From positions 124,001 through 188,000 of the forward strand of contig NZ_JACIIX010000007.1 of the NCBI RefSeq assembly GCF_014205675.1: DNA of 64,000 nucleotides, in the 5' to 3' direction. This document shows, in pieces, positions 44,459 through 54,590 of this stretch (its first letter is position 1; every line of letters starts with the position of its first letter). Source of the DNA: Novispirillum itersonii (lineage in GTDB: Bacteria > Pseudomonadota > Alphaproteobacteria > Rhodospirillales > Rhodospirillaceae). Under the pieces are notes generated by a model. That model ran no database searches. It worked only from the letters and a program-made list of their open reading frames with translations, and had not been told where the DNA came from. A program made the position numbers and the translations under genes.

Positions 44459-45127
44459 ATGAGCAGCGGCAAGCCCTCTCCGGAGACCGCTCCGGCTGAT
44501 CTCGTCTGTGTGGGTGTCCTTGTGGGCGCCCACGGTGTCCGGGGGGTGGTGAAGGTGAAACCCTTCACCACCGACCCTGACGCGCTGGACGCCTATGGTC
44601 CCCTGACCGATGACACCGGCACCCGGGTGTATGCCCTTGAGGTGCTGGGGGTGCAGAAGGGCAGCGTCCTGTGTCTGATCGACGGTGTTGATGACCGCGA
44701 CAAGGCCGAGGCCGTGAAGGGACTCCGGCTGTATATCCGTCGCGATGCTCTGCCGGATCTGGACGACGAAGACGAATTCTATCATTCCGACCTGATCGGT
44801 CTGTCGGCGGTGTTCCCCGATGGCACCAAGGTCGGTGTCGTCACCGCGCTGTTTGATTTCGGCGCCGGGGATGTGCTGGAGCTGCGCGGGGAAACCGGCG
44901 GCGTGGCGATGGTGCCGTTCACCAAGGCGGCCGTGCCGGTGATCGATGTCGCCGGTGGCAAGGTGGTGGTGGAGCCGATCGAGGGCCTGCTGGAGGGTCC
45001 GATTGAGGCCAATCCGGCCCCGCGTCGCCGTTCCCCCGGCCGCAAGCAGGCCGATGCCGAGGCCGCCGAGTCGGCGGCTGTTGACAAACCGGTGACGGAG
45101 GAATGGCCGGACGAGGACTGGCAGTGA
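44459..45127 (+). CDS. rimM: 16S rRNA processing protein RimM
   Basis: 222 residues from the ATG at 44459; a TTG at 44450 is an alternative. N-terminal RimM domain ([20 protein letters not shown]) and C-terminal PRC barrel ([31 protein letters not shown]). Assists 30S head maturation. Stop overlaps trmD start (GTGA). Confidence 0.96.
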   Translation: MSSGKPSPETAPADLVCVGVLVGAHGVRGVVKVKPFTTDPDALDAYGPLTDDTGTRVYALEVLGVQKGSVLCLIDGVDDRDKAEAVKGLRLYIRRDALPDLDDEDEFYHSDLIGLSAVFPDGTKVGVVTALFDFGAGDVLELRGETGGVAMVPFTKAAVPVIDVAGGKVVVEPIEGLLEGPIEANPAPRRRSPGRKQADAEAAESAAVDKPVTEEWPDEDWQ

Positions 45128-45891
45128 CCGGGTCCCCGGTTCCGGAGCAGGAAAGCGGCGGTTCCCCTGCGGAAACTCCGGCGGATCCCTTTACCGTCCG
45201 TATCCTGACGCTGTTCCCGGAGATGTTTCCCGGCCCGCTGGGACACTCCTTGATCGGAAAAGCGCTGACGGACGGAAAATGGTCGCTGGAAACAGTGGAC
45301 ATCCGCTCTTTTGCACGCGATAAACACCGCTCCGTTGATGACACCCCCTTCGGGGGCGGGGCTGGCATGGTGATGCGCCCGGATGTCATCGACGCCGCCC
45401 TGACAGCGATGTGGCCCGGCAAAGGACGCAAGCTGTATCTGTCCCCCCGGGGGCGGGTGCTGACGCAGGAGATGGTGAAGGAACTGGCCGCCGAGCCTGC
45501 CCTGACCATCCTCTGCGGTCGTTACGAAGGGGTGGACCAGCGGGTGATCGACGCCTGGGATCTGGAAGAAGTCTCCGTCGGGGACTTTATCCTGACCGGT
45601 GGCGAGACGGCGGCGCAGGTGATGCTGGATGCGGTGATCCGACTGCTGCCCGGTGTCATCGGCAAGACCGAGTCGCTGGAAGACGAGAGTTTTGAGCGGG
45701 GACTCCTTGAGTATCCGCTCTATACACGGCCCGCTGACTGGCAGGGCCGGATGGTTCCCGACGTTCTTCTGTCCGGGCACCATGCGCGGGTCGCCCAATG
45801 GCGGCACGGCCAGTCGGAATACATTACCCGGCAACGCCGGCCCGATCTGTGGGACCGGTATGTTGCGCAGAAGCAAGAGCAAGAGGGTTAG
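45124..45891 (+). CDS. trmD: tRNA (guanine37-N1)-methyltransferase
   Basis: 255 residues from a GTG at 45124; the SPOUT core starts at about residue 24 ([15 protein letters not shown]) after a 20-residue extension. Trefoil-knot SAM site: [14 protein letters not shown], then [19 protein letters not shown]-terminal [16 protein letters not shown] is conserved. m1G37 prevents frameshifting. Coupled to rimM. Confidence 0.97.
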   Translation: MTGSPVPEQESGGSPAETPADPFTVRILTLFPEMFPGPLGHSLIGKALTDGKWSLETVDIRSFARDKHRSVDDTPFGGGAGMVMRPDVIDAALTAMWPGKGRKLYLSPRGRVLTQEMVKELAAEPALTILCGRYEGVDQRVIDAWDLEEVSVGDFILTGGETAAQVMLDAVIRLLPGVIGKTESLEDESFERGLLEYPLYTRPADWQGRMVPDVLLSGHHARVAQWRHGQSEYITRQRRPDLWDRYVAQKQEQEG

Positions 45892-45895
45892 TTCC

Positions 45896-46300
45896 ATGAA
45901 CATTATTGAAAAGCTCGATCAGGAGCAGATCGCTCGTCTGACCGAAGGCAAGACCATTCCGGTGTTCACCCCGGGCGATACCGTCCGCGTGTTCGTGAAG
46001 GTGGTCGAAGGCACCCGTGAGCGTCTTCAGGCGTACGAAGGTGTGGTGATTGCCCGCAAGAACGCTGGCATCAACTCCAACTTCACCGTCCGCAAGATCT
46101 CCTTCGGTGAAGGCGTGGAACGTGTGTTCCCGCTGTACGCCCCGGCCGTTGACCACATCGAGCTGGTCCGCCGTGGTAAGGTCCGTCGTGCGAAGCTGTA
46201 CTACCTGCGCGACCGTCGCGGCCGTTCTGCCCGTATCGCCGAGGATCTGGCTGCCAACGCCAAGGCCCGCGAAGCGGCTGCTGCTGCCAAGAAGGCGTAA
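45896..46300 (+). CDS. rplS: 50S ribosomal protein L19
   Basis: 134 residues; family features [47 protein letters not shown] and [17 protein letters not shown]. Last gene of the ffh cluster, with a hairpin and a strong terminator behind it. Confidence 0.97.
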   Translation: MNIIEKLDQEQIARLTEGKTIPVFTPGDTVRVFVKVVEGTRERLQAYEGVVIARKNAGINSNFTVRKISFGEGVERVFPLYAPAVDHIELVRRGKVRRAKLYYLRDRRGRSARIAEDLAANAKAREAAAAAKKA

Positions 46301-46313
46301 GTTCCCGTTGCCG

Positions 46314-46345
46314 TCCGGGACCGACTCCGACAGGATGGTCCCGGA
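46314..46345 (+). other. Stem-loop after rplS
   Basis: TCCGGGACC and GGTCCCGGA, 9-bp perfect stem, loop of 14 bases; no T run. It may protect the 3' end of the transcript or help the terminator just after it. Confidence 0.5.
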
Positions 46346-46355
46346 CACATCATGT

Positions 46356-46388
46356 GCTCCGGGGGCGGCGACGCCTCCGGGGCTTTTT
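46356..46388 (+). terminator. Terminator of the ffh-rplS cluster
   Basis: GCTCCGGGGGCG / CGCCTCCGGGGC pair along 12 positions (two G-T), 4-base loop, then TTTTT. Confidence 0.9.
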
Positions 46389-46461
46389 CATGTCCGGCAA
46401 GGGTTTGCTGACGGCGCTGCCGCCGTCACCCGGTCGGGCAGTGCTGGAGGAGAGAGCGGAC

Positions 46462-47874
46462 ATGGCTAAGGCCCGTACCCTGTTCGACAAGATCTGGGAC
46501 AGCCATCTGGTGGATGTGCAGGCCGATGGGACCTGCCTGATTTACATCGACCGTCATATGGTGCACGAAGTGACCAGCCCGCAGGCCTTTGAAGGTCTGC
46601 GTACCGCCGGTCGCCCGGTGGCCCGCCCGGCGAAGACGCTGGCGGTGGCCGACCATAACGTGCCGACCACCGACCGCTCCAAAGGCATTGATAACGAAGA
46701 AAGCCGGATTCAGGTCGAGACGCTGGAAAAGAACGCCGCCGAATTCGGTGTGCCGTATTTCCCGATGTCGGATATCCGTCAGGGCGTGGTGCACATTGTC
46801 GGTCCGGAACAGGGTTTCACCCTGCCGGGCATGACCATCGTCTGCGGCGACTCCCACACCGCCACCCATGGCGCTTTCGGCAGTCTGGCCTTCGGCATCG
46901 GCACCTCGGAAGTGGAACACGTTCTGGCCACCCAGACGCTGGTTCAGGCTCCGGCCAAGAACATGCTGGTGCAGGTCAACGGCGATCTCGCCCCGGGCGT
47001 GACCGCCAAGGATCTGGTGCTGCACATCTGTGGCGTGCTCGGCACCGCCGGTGGCACCGGTTATGTCATCGAATACGCCGGGGAGGCCATCCGCAAGCTG
47101 TCGATGGAAGGCCGGATGACGGTCTGTAACATGACCATCGAAGCCGGGGCCCGTGCCGGTCTGATCGCGCCGGACGAGATCACCTTCGACTACGTCAAGG
47201 GCCGTCCGATGGCCCCGAAGGGCGCGGCCTACGAAGCCGCCGTCGCCTACTGGAAGACCCTGAAGACCGACGAAGGTGCCCATTTCGATGCCGTCATCGA
47301 AATTGATGCCCCGTCGATCGAACCGACCGTGACCTGGGGCACCAGCCCGGAAGACACCATTGCCATTTCCGGCGTGGTGCCGAGCCCGGCGGATGCCCGT
47401 GACGAGGCGAAGGCCAAGGCCACCGCCCGTTCGCTGGAATACATGGGCCTGACCGCCGGGACCCCGATCACCGACATCGCCATTGATGTGGTGTTCATCG
47501 GCTCCTGCACCAACGGCCGCATTGAAGATCTGCGCGCTGCCGCCGATGTCGCCAGGGGCCGTACGGTGGCCCCCGGTGTGCAGGCGCTGGTGGTGCCGGG
47601 CTCCGGTCTGGTGAAGGAACAGGCGGAAGCCGAAGGCCTTGACGAGATCTTCAGGGCTGCCGGTTTTGAATGGCGTGAGCCGGGCTGTTCGATGTGTCTG
47701 GCGATGAATGCCGACAAGCTGGAACCGGGCCAGCGCTCCGCCTCCACCTCGAACCGGAACTTCGAGGGGCGGCAGGGCCGTGGCGGGCGGACCCATCTGG
47801 TCAGCCCGGCGATGGCGGCCGCTGCTGCCATCACCGGCAAGCTGACCGACGTGCGCAAGCTGGTCGCGGGCTGA
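46462..47874 (+). CDS. leuC: 3-isopropylmalate dehydratase large subunit
   Basis: 470 residues from the ATG at 46462. Aconitase-family enzyme; with LeuD it isomerises 2- to 3-isopropylmalate. [4Fe-4S] cysteines: one in [16 protein letters not shown] and two in [10 protein letters not shown]. Also [20 protein letters not shown]. Family-standard length. A small acidic ORF separates it from leuD. Confidence 0.97.
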   Translation: MAKARTLFDKIWDSHLVDVQADGTCLIYIDRHMVHEVTSPQAFEGLRTAGRPVARPAKTLAVADHNVPTTDRSKGIDNEESRIQVETLEKNAAEFGVPYFPMSDIRQGVVHIVGPEQGFTLPGMTIVCGDSHTATHGAFGSLAFGIGTSEVEHVLATQTLVQAPAKNMLVQVNGDLAPGVTAKDLVLHICGVLGTAGGTGYVIEYAGEAIRKLSMEGRMTVCNMTIEAGARAGLIAPDEITFDYVKGRPMAPKGAAYEAAVAYWKTLKTDEGAHFDAVIEIDAPSIEPTVTWGTSPEDTIAISGVVPSPADARDEAKAKATARSLEYMGLTAGTPITDIAIDVVFIGSCTNGRIEDLRAAADVARGRTVAPGVQALVVPGSGLVKEQAEAEGLDEIFRAAGFEWREPGCSMCLAMNADKLEPGQRSASTSNRNFEGRQGRGGRTHLVSPAMAAAAAITGKLTDVRKLVAG

Positions 47875-47979
47875 CACACCGTTGCGGACGGGCCGGGGGT
47901 CCGGCCCGTTCCCTTTCCTTCTGCAAACGGACGGTGATGGCGGAGGCCCAGCCGCCGCCCACCGACCGGGAGACTGCAC

Positions 47980-48234
47980 ATGGCCCAGGTGGCCGCTGAT
48001 AAAACCGCGCAGGCGTATGTCCTGATTGATCCGGCCCATACCGGCGGCAGGGATCTGGTGTCCAACATCCGGATTTCCGACGAGCTGCTGTCACGGGCGC
48101 TGGTTCTGTCCACCGACGACCGCCTGTTTGACGAGGACGGGGACTTCTTTGACGAAGAGGTCCTGACCGAGGCCGAAGACGACGATCTCGGGTCGGTTCT
48201 GGTGTGGCGTCATCGCCGGTTTGACAAGGGCTGA
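47980..48234 (+). CDS. Small acidic protein between leuC and leuD, unknown
   Basis: 84 residues, very acidic in the second half (DEDGDFFDEEVLTEAEDDD). First half YVLIDPAHTGGRDLVSNIR looks like folded protein. No family recognised. Same strand as leuC and leuD, with gaps of 105 and 35 bases, so it is probably co-transcribed with them. Confidence 0.6.
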   Translation: MAQVAADKTAQAYVLIDPAHTGGRDLVSNIRISDELLSRALVLSTDDRLFDEDGDFFDEEVLTEAEDDDLGSVLVWRHRRFDKG

Positions 48235-48269
48235 GCCGCCTGCGGGCCTGACACAAGGGGTTACAGACC

Positions 48270-48893
48270 ATGGATAAGTTCACCAAGCTGACGGGTGTGG
48301 CGGCGCCGCTGCCGATGATCAACGTCGATACCGACATGATCATCCCCAAGCAGTTCCTGAAGACCATCAAGCGCACCGGGCTGGGCAAGAACCTGTTCGA
48401 CGAAATGCGCTATACCGAAACCGGGGAAGAAAACCCCGATTTCATGCTGAACAAGCCGGCCTACCGCAATGCCTCGATTCTGGTGGCGGGCGAAAACTTC
48501 GGCTGCGGATCGTCGCGTGAGCATGCCCCGTGGGCGCTGCTCGATTTCGGCATCCGCTGCGTGATTGCCCCCAGCTTCGCCGACATCTTCTTCAACAACT
48601 GCTTCAAGAACGGGATCCTGCCGATCCGTCTGCCGCAGGCTGATGTTGATAAGCTGATGGACGATGCCAACCGGGGTGCCAATGCCGTGGTGACCGTCGA
48701 TCTGGAAAATCAGGTCATCACCGGTCCGGACGGCGGCAGCATCTCCTTCGAGGTCGAGGCCTTCCGGAAGCATTGCCTGCTGAACGGTCTGGACGATATC
48801 GGCCTGACCCTCCAGAAGGCCGAGAAGATCGCCTCGTTCGAAGACGGTCTGACCCGGGATCAGCCGTGGGCGACCCCGGCCCAGCCGGCGTAA
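48270..48893 (+). CDS. leuD: 3-isopropylmalate dehydratase small subunit
   Basis: 207 residues; swivelling domain of the LeuCD isomerase. Seen: [20 protein letters not shown] at the start, the [20 protein letters not shown] signature, and the [13 protein letters not shown] stretch. Standard length. Confidence 0.97.
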   Translation: MDKFTKLTGVAAPLPMINVDTDMIIPKQFLKTIKRTGLGKNLFDEMRYTETGEENPDFMLNKPAYRNASILVAGENFGCGSSREHAPWALLDFGIRCVIAPSFADIFFNNCFKNGILPIRLPQADVDKLMDDANRGANAVVTVDLENQVITGPDGGSISFEVEAFRKHCLLNGLDDIGLTLQKAEKIASFEDGLTRDQPWATPAQPA

Positions 48894-48907
48894 GGGCTGA
48901 TCCGATC

Positions 48908-49591
48908 ATGGACCGCGAAGGGCTGCCTCCGGACGGAGTGCGGCCCTTCGTGTTTCTGGAGGAGGCCCTGAAGCCGCTGGGCCTGTGCCTGCGCGGCGGA
49001 TTTACTCTGACCGAGACCGACGGACTGGGCGAGGGCAGTCTGCTGCTGGTGGGGTCGGTGGGCTCTGCCCTGTGGTCGGTGGCTCCGCAGCAGTTCCGGG
49101 CCGTTGACGATCCGCTGGATGACTGGACCCGGCGGGTGATTGATCCACTGGCGGCACGGTGTGGGGCACGGGTGCTCTACCCGTTTGCCGGGCCGCCGTT
49201 TTACCCGTTTCAGCACTGGTTGCGCCGGGCGTTGGGGCTGCATCCGTCCCCGACCGGGCTGCTGATGGATCCGGTCTACGGGCTGTGGCACGCGTTGCGG
49301 GCGGCGCTGATTTTACCGGTCCCATGGTCTGAACCGCCGCCTGCGGCGCATCCGTCGCCCTGTGAGACCTGCGAGGACAAACCCTGTCTGTCGGTCTGCC
49401 CGGTGCAGGCTATCACCCCCGCCGGGCCGCAGCCCCACCGCTGTGCGGCGGAACTGACCGGCCTGGATCGGGGGCGCTGTGTGCCGCAGGGGTGTCTGGC
49501 CCGGCAGGCCTGTCCGGTCGGGCGGACGGACCGCTACCCCACCGCGCAACAGGCCTTCCATCAACGGGCGTTCCTGCGGTTGATCAGCTGA
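48908..49591 (+). CDS. Ferredoxin-like iron-sulfur protein
   Basis: 227 residues from the ATG at 48908. The first 145 residues form an uncharacterised globular domain (VFLEEALKPLGLCLRGGFTL; PFAGPPFYPFQHWLRRA). The C-terminus is a cysteine-rich 4Fe-4S domain with CETCEDKPCLSVCP, the shape CxxCxxxxCxxxCP, plus later cysteines in RCVPQGCLARQACP. Relatives annotated as ferredoxin occur in alphaproteobacteria; the redox partner is unknown. Starts 14 bases after leuD and overlaps the convergent aldehyde dehydrogenase gene by 8 bases. Confidence 0.82.
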   Translation: MDREGLPPDGVRPFVFLEEALKPLGLCLRGGFTLTETDGLGEGSLLLVGSVGSALWSVAPQQFRAVDDPLDDWTRRVIDPLAARCGARVLYPFAGPPFYPFQHWLRRALGLHPSPTGLLMDPVYGLWHALRAALILPVPWSEPPPAAHPSPCETCEDKPCLSVCPVQAITPAGPQPHRCAAELTGLDRGRCVPQGCLARQACPVGRTDRYPTAQQAFHQRAFLRLIS

Positions 49592-50984
49592 AGATCGCCT
49601 GTGCATCGGTGTATTCGGCCAGTCCGTCCTCGCCGAACTCAACCCCGATGCCGGAGGCCTTGCGGCCGCCGAACGGGACATTGGGCTGGATGGCACCGTG
49701 TCTGTTGATCCAGACCGACCCGCACTCCAGCCGCTGGGCGACGGCGCGGGCGGCGTCAATGTCGGCGGACCACACCGATCCGCCAAGGCCGTTGACGCTG
49801 TCGTTGGCAGCGCTGATGGCGTCGTTGACATCGCTGTAGCGGATGATCGGCAGGGCCGGTCCGAACTGCTCCTCATCCACCAGTGGATCACCGTTTTTCA
49901 GTCCGGCGATCAGGGTCGGCGGGAAGAACAGGCCATCCCCCGGTTCGCCGCCACACAGCACGGTGCCCCGGGTCTTCGCGTCGTCCACCAGCCGCCGGAC
50001 CGTGGCAAACTGCATGGCGTTCTGGACCGGGCCAAGGGCGCTGTCCTCGTTCAGGCCGTCGCCGACGGTCACGGTGCGGGCATAGGCGGTCAGGGCGTCA
50101 CAGACGGCATCATGCAGGCTGTCATGCACATACAGGCGCTTCATGGCGGCGCAGGTCTGGCCGTTGTTGAGGAAGGCCCCCCAGAACAGCCCGGCGGCGA
50201 TCTGCTGCGGATCGGCATCGGGCAGGACGATCCCGGCATCATTGCCCCCCAGTTCCAGCGTCAGCCGTTTCAGGGTGGCCGCTGCCGACTGCATCACCTT
50301 CTGGCCGGTGCGGCAGGATCCGGTGAAGACGATCTTGCGGATATCGGGGTGGGCGGCCATGGCCCCGCCGAGGTTTTCACCACGGTCATCACCGGTGACG
50401 ATGTTCAGCACCCCCGGCGGCAGCCCCTCGTTCAGGATCTCCACCATCCGCAGGGTGGCCAGCGGCGTGTAGGGGGAGGGTTTGATCACCACGGTATTGC
50501 CGGTGCGCAGGGCGGGCAGGAGGTGCCACACTGCGATCATCACCGGGAAGTTCCACGGGGTGATGGATCCGACCACCCCCAGCGGACGGCGGTGCAGCTC
50601 CACCCGGCCACTGGTGTCGTCCTGCAACACCCGCACCGGCAGCGACAGGCCACTGGTGTAACGGGCCCACGCTTCGGCTCCGCCCAGTTCCCAGCGGGAG
50701 CCAAGGCCGTTCAGCGGCTTGCCCTGTTCCAGCGTCACCAGCCGTGCCAGCTCTTCAGCATGGGCGGCAAGGCGGTCGGCGGCGGCGGTGCAGGCGGCCT
50801 GAAGGGCGTCATCGGGCTGTTGCGACCACGCCGGAAAAGCGGCTTTGGCGGCGGCCACGGCCGCATCAAGGTCGGCGCGGGTGGCGTTGGGGGCCGTTCC
50901 GGCGATGGCACCGGTGGCGGGGTTGATCACGTCAAAACGGCGGGCGGTGGCACGGCTGGTGCCGCCGATGATCAGGTCGGTCAT
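49584..50984 (-). CDS. Aldehyde dehydrogenase (FeaB-like, aromatic aldehyde)
   Basis: 466 residues from the ATG at 50984 (GGGAGGG upstream). NAD(P)-dependent ALDH fold: TPWNFPVMIAVWHLLPAL, catalytic Glu in TLELGGNDAGIV and catalytic Cys in NNGQTCAAMKR. It lies in the same direction as an AraC regulator and a copper amine oxidase, which suggests oxidation of the aldehyde made by that oxidase (as phenylacetaldehyde dehydrogenase FeaB). Substrate is inferred from context and the shared operator. Confidence 0.9.
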   Translation of the reverse strand: MTDLIIGGTSRATARRFDVINPATGAIAGTAPNATRADLDAAVAAAKAAFPAWSQQPDDALQAACTAAADRLAAHAEELARLVTLEQGKPLNGLGSRWELGGAEAWARYTSGLSLPVRVLQDDTSGRVELHRRPLGVVGSITPWNFPVMIAVWHLLPALRTGNTVVIKPSPYTPLATLRMVEILNEGLPPGVLNIVTGDDRGENLGGAMAAHPDIRKIVFTGSCRTGQKVMQSAAATLKRLTLELGGNDAGIVLPDADPQQIAAGLFWGAFLNNGQTCAAMKRLYVHDSLHDAVCDALTAYARTVTVGDGLNEDSALGPVQNAMQFATVRRLVDDAKTRGTVLCGGEPGDGLFFPPTLIAGLKNGDPLVDEEQFGPALPIIRYSDVNDAISAANDSVNGLGGSVWSADIDAARAVAQRLECGSVWINRHGAIQPNVPFGGRKASGIGVEFGEDGLAEYTDAQAIFS

Positions 50985-51059
50985 TGGGTCCCTCCCGGTG
51001 GGATCGGCCACGGTTGTGCGGCCTTCTTACCGGAGAGAGTGCCGGGCCGGGTCCGGTCC

Positions 51060-51100
51060 GTCTTGGTGTCCGGTGCCAGCCGGGATGGATTACCGCGCCA
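51060..51100 (-). promoter_or_regulatory. FeaR-like operator before the aldehyde dehydrogenase gene
   Basis: On the minus strand TGGCG and TGGCA start 22 bases apart; the second is followed by N8-CAA and the first by N8-CAT. A 22-base segment (51060-51081) is nearly the same as the one before the amine oxidase gene. The half-site resembles the TGNCA-N8-AAA described for E. coli FeaR. Confidence 0.6.
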
Positions 51101-51222
51101 GCTCTTAGTACCGCCCGGCCAATGACCTGACCCGGTGGGTCCGTTCATCCCGAGACGGTGACGCTCAGACGCCGCGCGGGCTTGCCAGCCGCCAAACGGA
51201 TCATGTCAAAGGGCGGCCGGTC

Positions 51223-52257
51223 TTATTGCGGCAGGCCGCGCCGCCGTTTCACGTCACCCGGCGGCAGCCCATACCGGGCGCGGAAGGTGCGGTAGAAATA
51301 CGACAGATCGTTGAAACCACAGTCAAAGGCGATGGCGGCGATCGAGTCTTCGCTGCTGCTGTCCGTGCGGGAAGCGGTGCGGGAGGCGGCGCTGTGCAGC
51401 CGGGACCAGGCGATGTCCAGCCGGGTGGAGAGGATCCTGCTGCTGACCGTATCGCCGTTGCGTTCAAACAGCCGTTGCAGGGTGCGGCGCGACAGGCCGC
51501 AGGCGATGGCAAGGGCGGCGATATCCAGATCCGGGTCCGTCGCATGCCGGTGGATGTGGCGCAGGGCGGCGGCATAGGCGGCATCCTCCTGCCGGTCCCC
51601 CTGCGGGGTCTGGTGGCCGAGGGCGTGGAAATAGGCCCCGAGGATGTTCAGCAGCGCCTCGCCCAGCGGGCCGTTCTCCGTCTGCGGGCCGCAGGAAGGG
51701 TCGGCGGACAGACCACGGGCGATCACGCCATGCAGGGCCAGATGCAGCGGGTCATCCCGGCGGATGCCGATGCCCCCGGCAGACAGGCGGCCCAGCCGCC
51801 GGAGGGCCTCTTCCCGGGGCAGATGCACGGAAATCTGCCGCGACCGCTGCGAGGTATAGAGAAATTCTGAGGGCAGGGTGGAGTCGGCCAGATACAGATC
51901 CCCGGGCCGGAGATCGGTCACCCGGTCGGCCTGCACAATGCGGCTGGTTCCTTCATCCTGCACCAGCAGGAACAGGCAGTCGCCGGGGTCGCGGCGGATC
52001 ATCTGCGGGTCGCGGGTGACGCCCTGTGCCTCCAGCGACACCACGGCGGTGTCAAAGCGGGCCAGATGGCGGCGGCTGAGGGCACCGCTGATCCGTCCGC
52101 GCTGGGGCGGACGCGGATCAATACGGAAGGTGCCGCAGATCCGGGCCAGATCGGCGTTCAGGTCCTCCACCGCGCAGGGGCTGTAGGCAGAGGGACACAG
52201 GGGTGTCCAGCTGTGGTGCCGTAAGGCGGGCGATGGCTCCGTCTCGGTCTGTGTCAT
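51223..52257 (-). CDS. AraC-family regulator, FeaR-like
   Basis: 344 residues from the ATG at 52257 (GGAGG 7 bases upstream). N-terminal AraC_binding_2-type domain (about residues 40-210: SGALSRRHLARFDTAVVSLE, RRDPGDCLFLLVQDEG) and C-terminal double HTH (AALAIACGLSRRTLQRLFER; IAFDCGFNDLSYFYRTFRAR). Flanked by the amine oxidase and the aldehyde dehydrogenase genes, exactly the E. coli tynA-feaR-feaB set. Paired repeats before both neighbours are its likely binding sites. Confidence 0.9.
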   Translation of the reverse strand: MTQTETEPSPALRHHSWTPLCPSAYSPCAVEDLNADLARICGTFRIDPRPPQRGRISGALSRRHLARFDTAVVSLEAQGVTRDPQMIRRDPGDCLFLLVQDEGTSRIVQADRVTDLRPGDLYLADSTLPSEFLYTSQRSRQISVHLPREEALRRLGRLSAGGIGIRRDDPLHLALHGVIARGLSADPSCGPQTENGPLGEALLNILGAYFHALGHQTPQGDRQEDAAYAAALRHIHRHATDPDLDIAALAIACGLSRRTLQRLFERNGDTVSSRILSTRLDIAWSRLHSAASRTASRTDSSSEDSIAAIAFDCGFNDLSYFYRTFRARYGLPPGDVKRRRGLPQ

Positions 52258-52365
52258 TCCAATACCTCCCGTGGTGCCCGGTTGGCTCGGGTCTCCATTT
52301 TTGGGGCTGCCGGTTGGCAGTCCAGTCAGGGTAAAGGCTGAACAGGGGAAGGAAAACACCAAAGT

Positions 52366-52406
52366 AAAAAGGGGATGCTGTCCGGGCGGTGATCCGGACA
52401 GCATCC
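52366..52406 (-). terminator. Terminator after the amine oxidase gene
   Basis: A perfect 13-bp stem GGATGCTGTCCGG / CCGGACAGCATCC, 8-base loop; on the minus strand it is followed by CCTTTTTACTTT. Confidence 0.92.
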
Positions 52407-52440
52407 TTCCGTAAGAACAGGACGGTGTTAATCGCGGGGA

Positions 52441-54438
52441 TTATTTTCCGTCGTCCGTCCGCAGGGTCATCGCCGGATTATGGGCGAAGAAATTGTGCGG
52501 CATGATGTGAACGGTTTTCCATTCGGTTGACATCACCGGCCAGTTCTCCATCGACGGAATGTGATGGAAGCCGACGGTGAACCACGTCACGATATCCTGA
52601 TGCATCAGCGGGCGGTTGGCCTTGACCCATTCGGCCAGCGTATCCTTGCCGTCGCTTTGCAGGGCATATTTGCCACCGGCATAGCGCTGGTCGGCGTTAT
52701 AGACGGTGTTCCAGACCGAATACTCGATGTAGGCGTTGCGCTTGAACGGCGAGTCCTTCTCGTAGTCAAACGGGCCGTAGGCGACATTGCCGTGGTGGAT
52801 CATCCAGCCCGGTTCGTGGCCGAGGTGGCCTTTGCGCAGCGGATCGCTGATGTGGAAGAACCGGGGTTGCAGGGCGCTGAGCTTGTAGCGGGCATCCAGT
52901 TCGCCCTTCGGCATGGTGTGCTGCACGGTCCACATCGACTTGCGCGGCGATTTGGCATCCAGTTTGGCCGGGACGATGTCCATGGTGCCGAAGTGGTTGA
53001 TCGGCTGATCAATGTCAAAGTCGATGCGGAAGTTGAAGTAATGGTCATGGTTGGCCGCCACCAGATTGGGGGCGATCAGGGTGCCCCAGCGGGTATCCTC
53101 GGCGGCGGTCGGGTCCTGCATGGTTTTGCTGGCAACGCCCTTGACCGCATCCAGCCCGGTGGCCCCGACCATGATGTTGATCTGGCCGTTCTGCTGAAGG
53201 CGGTAATCGATCAGGTAATCATAGTTGCCGACTTCCGAGGCGGTGCGGATCACCAGTTCGGTGGCCGGGCGGCCTTCCGCCGGAACCGGCTTGTCCGGGG
53301 TCTGGGCGAACACCTCGAAGTGCCGCCACGCCGGATCGCCGGTGTTGCGTTCAAACACACAGATGGCGTTGGGGATGGTCAGCGGCTTCCCGGCATCGTC
53401 GGAGATGGTGGCGGGCAGATAGCTGGCATGGGCCGGACAGTCGATGCCCGGCGTCAGCGGGCTGAGGAACAGGCCGAAGCCGTATTCCCCCGAATCCATG
53501 TAGGTCCGCCAGTACCAGCCTTCGGTCGGGTCCATATACGGCACAAACACTTCCGACAGATGGGTCTGGTAGATCACCGAGCGCCAGTCGTTGCCGTCCT
53601 TGACGTCAAGGTTGGACAGCACCAGACCGGGGCGCTTGTCGATGCGGAAATTGAAGCGCCAGATGTCCCATTCCAGATGGCTGCCGTCGATCTTGAAATT
53701 CGGCCCGCCCGGCTGGTGCAGGGTGGCCGGATTCATTTTCGGGCGCAGCGGGGCGCGGGTGGCGATTTCGTCCTGCGTGTAGCCCCACGGATCCGACGGC
53801 ACCGGCACCACGCCGGTGTCGATCACCTTCAGCGCCTGCTTTTTGGTCAGATCGACCAGCGCATACAGGCCTTCCACCGGTTTGGCGTAGAAGTTGGACC
53901 CTTCCGGATTCAGGTAGCATGGCACCTTCATCAGGCGGGCGTCGCCATACTGCCCGCTGTAATAGCTGCCGACGGTCAGGGGCAGACAGAACACCTGATC
54001 GGGCTTCAGGCCGCGTTTTGCCAGCCCGGCCACCATGTCCGGGTGGGTGACGGCGGCCTGTTGTGCCCCCATAAATTCGTCAAACAGCACCATCGGCTGG
54101 CCGGGAATCGGCTTCTGGCTTTCAACCGTGCCGGTGCTGATGTTGACCACGGCTTCCTGAAAGCCCTTGCCGTTGGTGAACTGGACACTGGCCCGGCGGT
54201 CCAGCGCCTTGCCCGGGGCCCATGCCAGCACATCGGCTTTGGCCGGTTCCGCCAGTTCAATCAGCGGGAACAGCGTGGTATCGGTGGCGATGCCCTTGGC
54301 CCGCAGGATTTCGTTGATTTTCAGGTATTCATCGGCGTTCAGGCCATCCAGCGGATGGGCGGCCTGCGCCGGGGTGGCCATGGTCAGGGTTGCCGTCACG
54401 GCGGCTGACAGGGCCAGAGAGAGAACGGAACGGATCAT
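52441..54438 (-). CDS. tynA: Copper-containing primary-amine oxidase (TynA-like)
   Basis: 665 residues from the ATG at 54438 (GGAGGAG upstream). Sec signal peptide ending about residue 27 (ATPAQA-AHP). Periplasmic enzyme turning primary amines such as tyramine or phenylethylamine into aldehyde, ammonia and H2O2. Topaquinone motif NYDY in EVGNYDYLIDY; catalytic base Asp in YMDSGEYGFG; copper ligands in NHDHYFNF and GFHHIPSMENWPVM. The length fits domains D2-D4 without the extra N-terminal domain of E. coli TynA. A strong terminator separates it from the regulator gene. Confidence 0.93.
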   Translation of the reverse strand: MIRSVLSLALSAAVTATLTMATPAQAAHPLDGLNADEYLKINEILRAKGIATDTTLFPLIELAEPAKADVLAWAPGKALDRRASVQFTNGKGFQEAVVNISTGTVESQKPIPGQPMVLFDEFMGAQQAAVTHPDMVAGLAKRGLKPDQVFCLPLTVGSYYSGQYGDARLMKVPCYLNPEGSNFYAKPVEGLYALVDLTKKQALKVIDTGVVPVPSDPWGYTQDEIATRAPLRPKMNPATLHQPGGPNFKIDGSHLEWDIWRFNFRIDKRPGLVLSNLDVKDGNDWRSVIYQTHLSEVFVPYMDPTEGWYWRTYMDSGEYGFGLFLSPLTPGIDCPAHASYLPATISDDAGKPLTIPNAICVFERNTGDPAWRHFEVFAQTPDKPVPAEGRPATELVIRTASEVGNYDYLIDYRLQQNGQINIMVGATGLDAVKGVASKTMQDPTAAEDTRWGTLIAPNLVAANHDHYFNFRIDFDIDQPINHFGTMDIVPAKLDAKSPRKSMWTVQHTMPKGELDARYKLSALQPRFFHISDPLRKGHLGHEPGWMIHHGNVAYGPFDYEKDSPFKRNAYIEYSVWNTVYNADQRYAGGKYALQSDGKDTLAEWVKANRPLMHQDIVTWFTVGFHHIPSMENWPVMSTEWKTVHIMPHNFFAHNPAMTLRTDDGK

Positions 54439-54536
54439 TGTGAACTCCTCCCTGCCCGGGCGCGGCCTGTTGGCGGCCGTCACCCTGAGCATACGTCACA
54501 GGTGATCGTTCCTTTTTAGATCCGTTCTGATGTTGG

Positions 54537-54577
54537 GTCTTGGACTCCGGTGCCAGCCCGGCTGGACGGAAATGTCA
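54537..54577 (-). promoter_or_regulatory. FeaR-like operator before the amine oxidase gene
   Basis: TGACA and TGGCA start 22 bases apart on the minus strand, followed by N8-CAG and N8-CAA. Same spacing and nearly the same core as the site at 51060-51100. Confidence 0.6.
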
Positions 54578-54590
54578 TCCGGCGGACGCT

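Noticed and set aside
46426-48039. 537-codon minus-strand frame
   Set aside because: Shadow of leuC, which carries the iron-sulfur cysteines.
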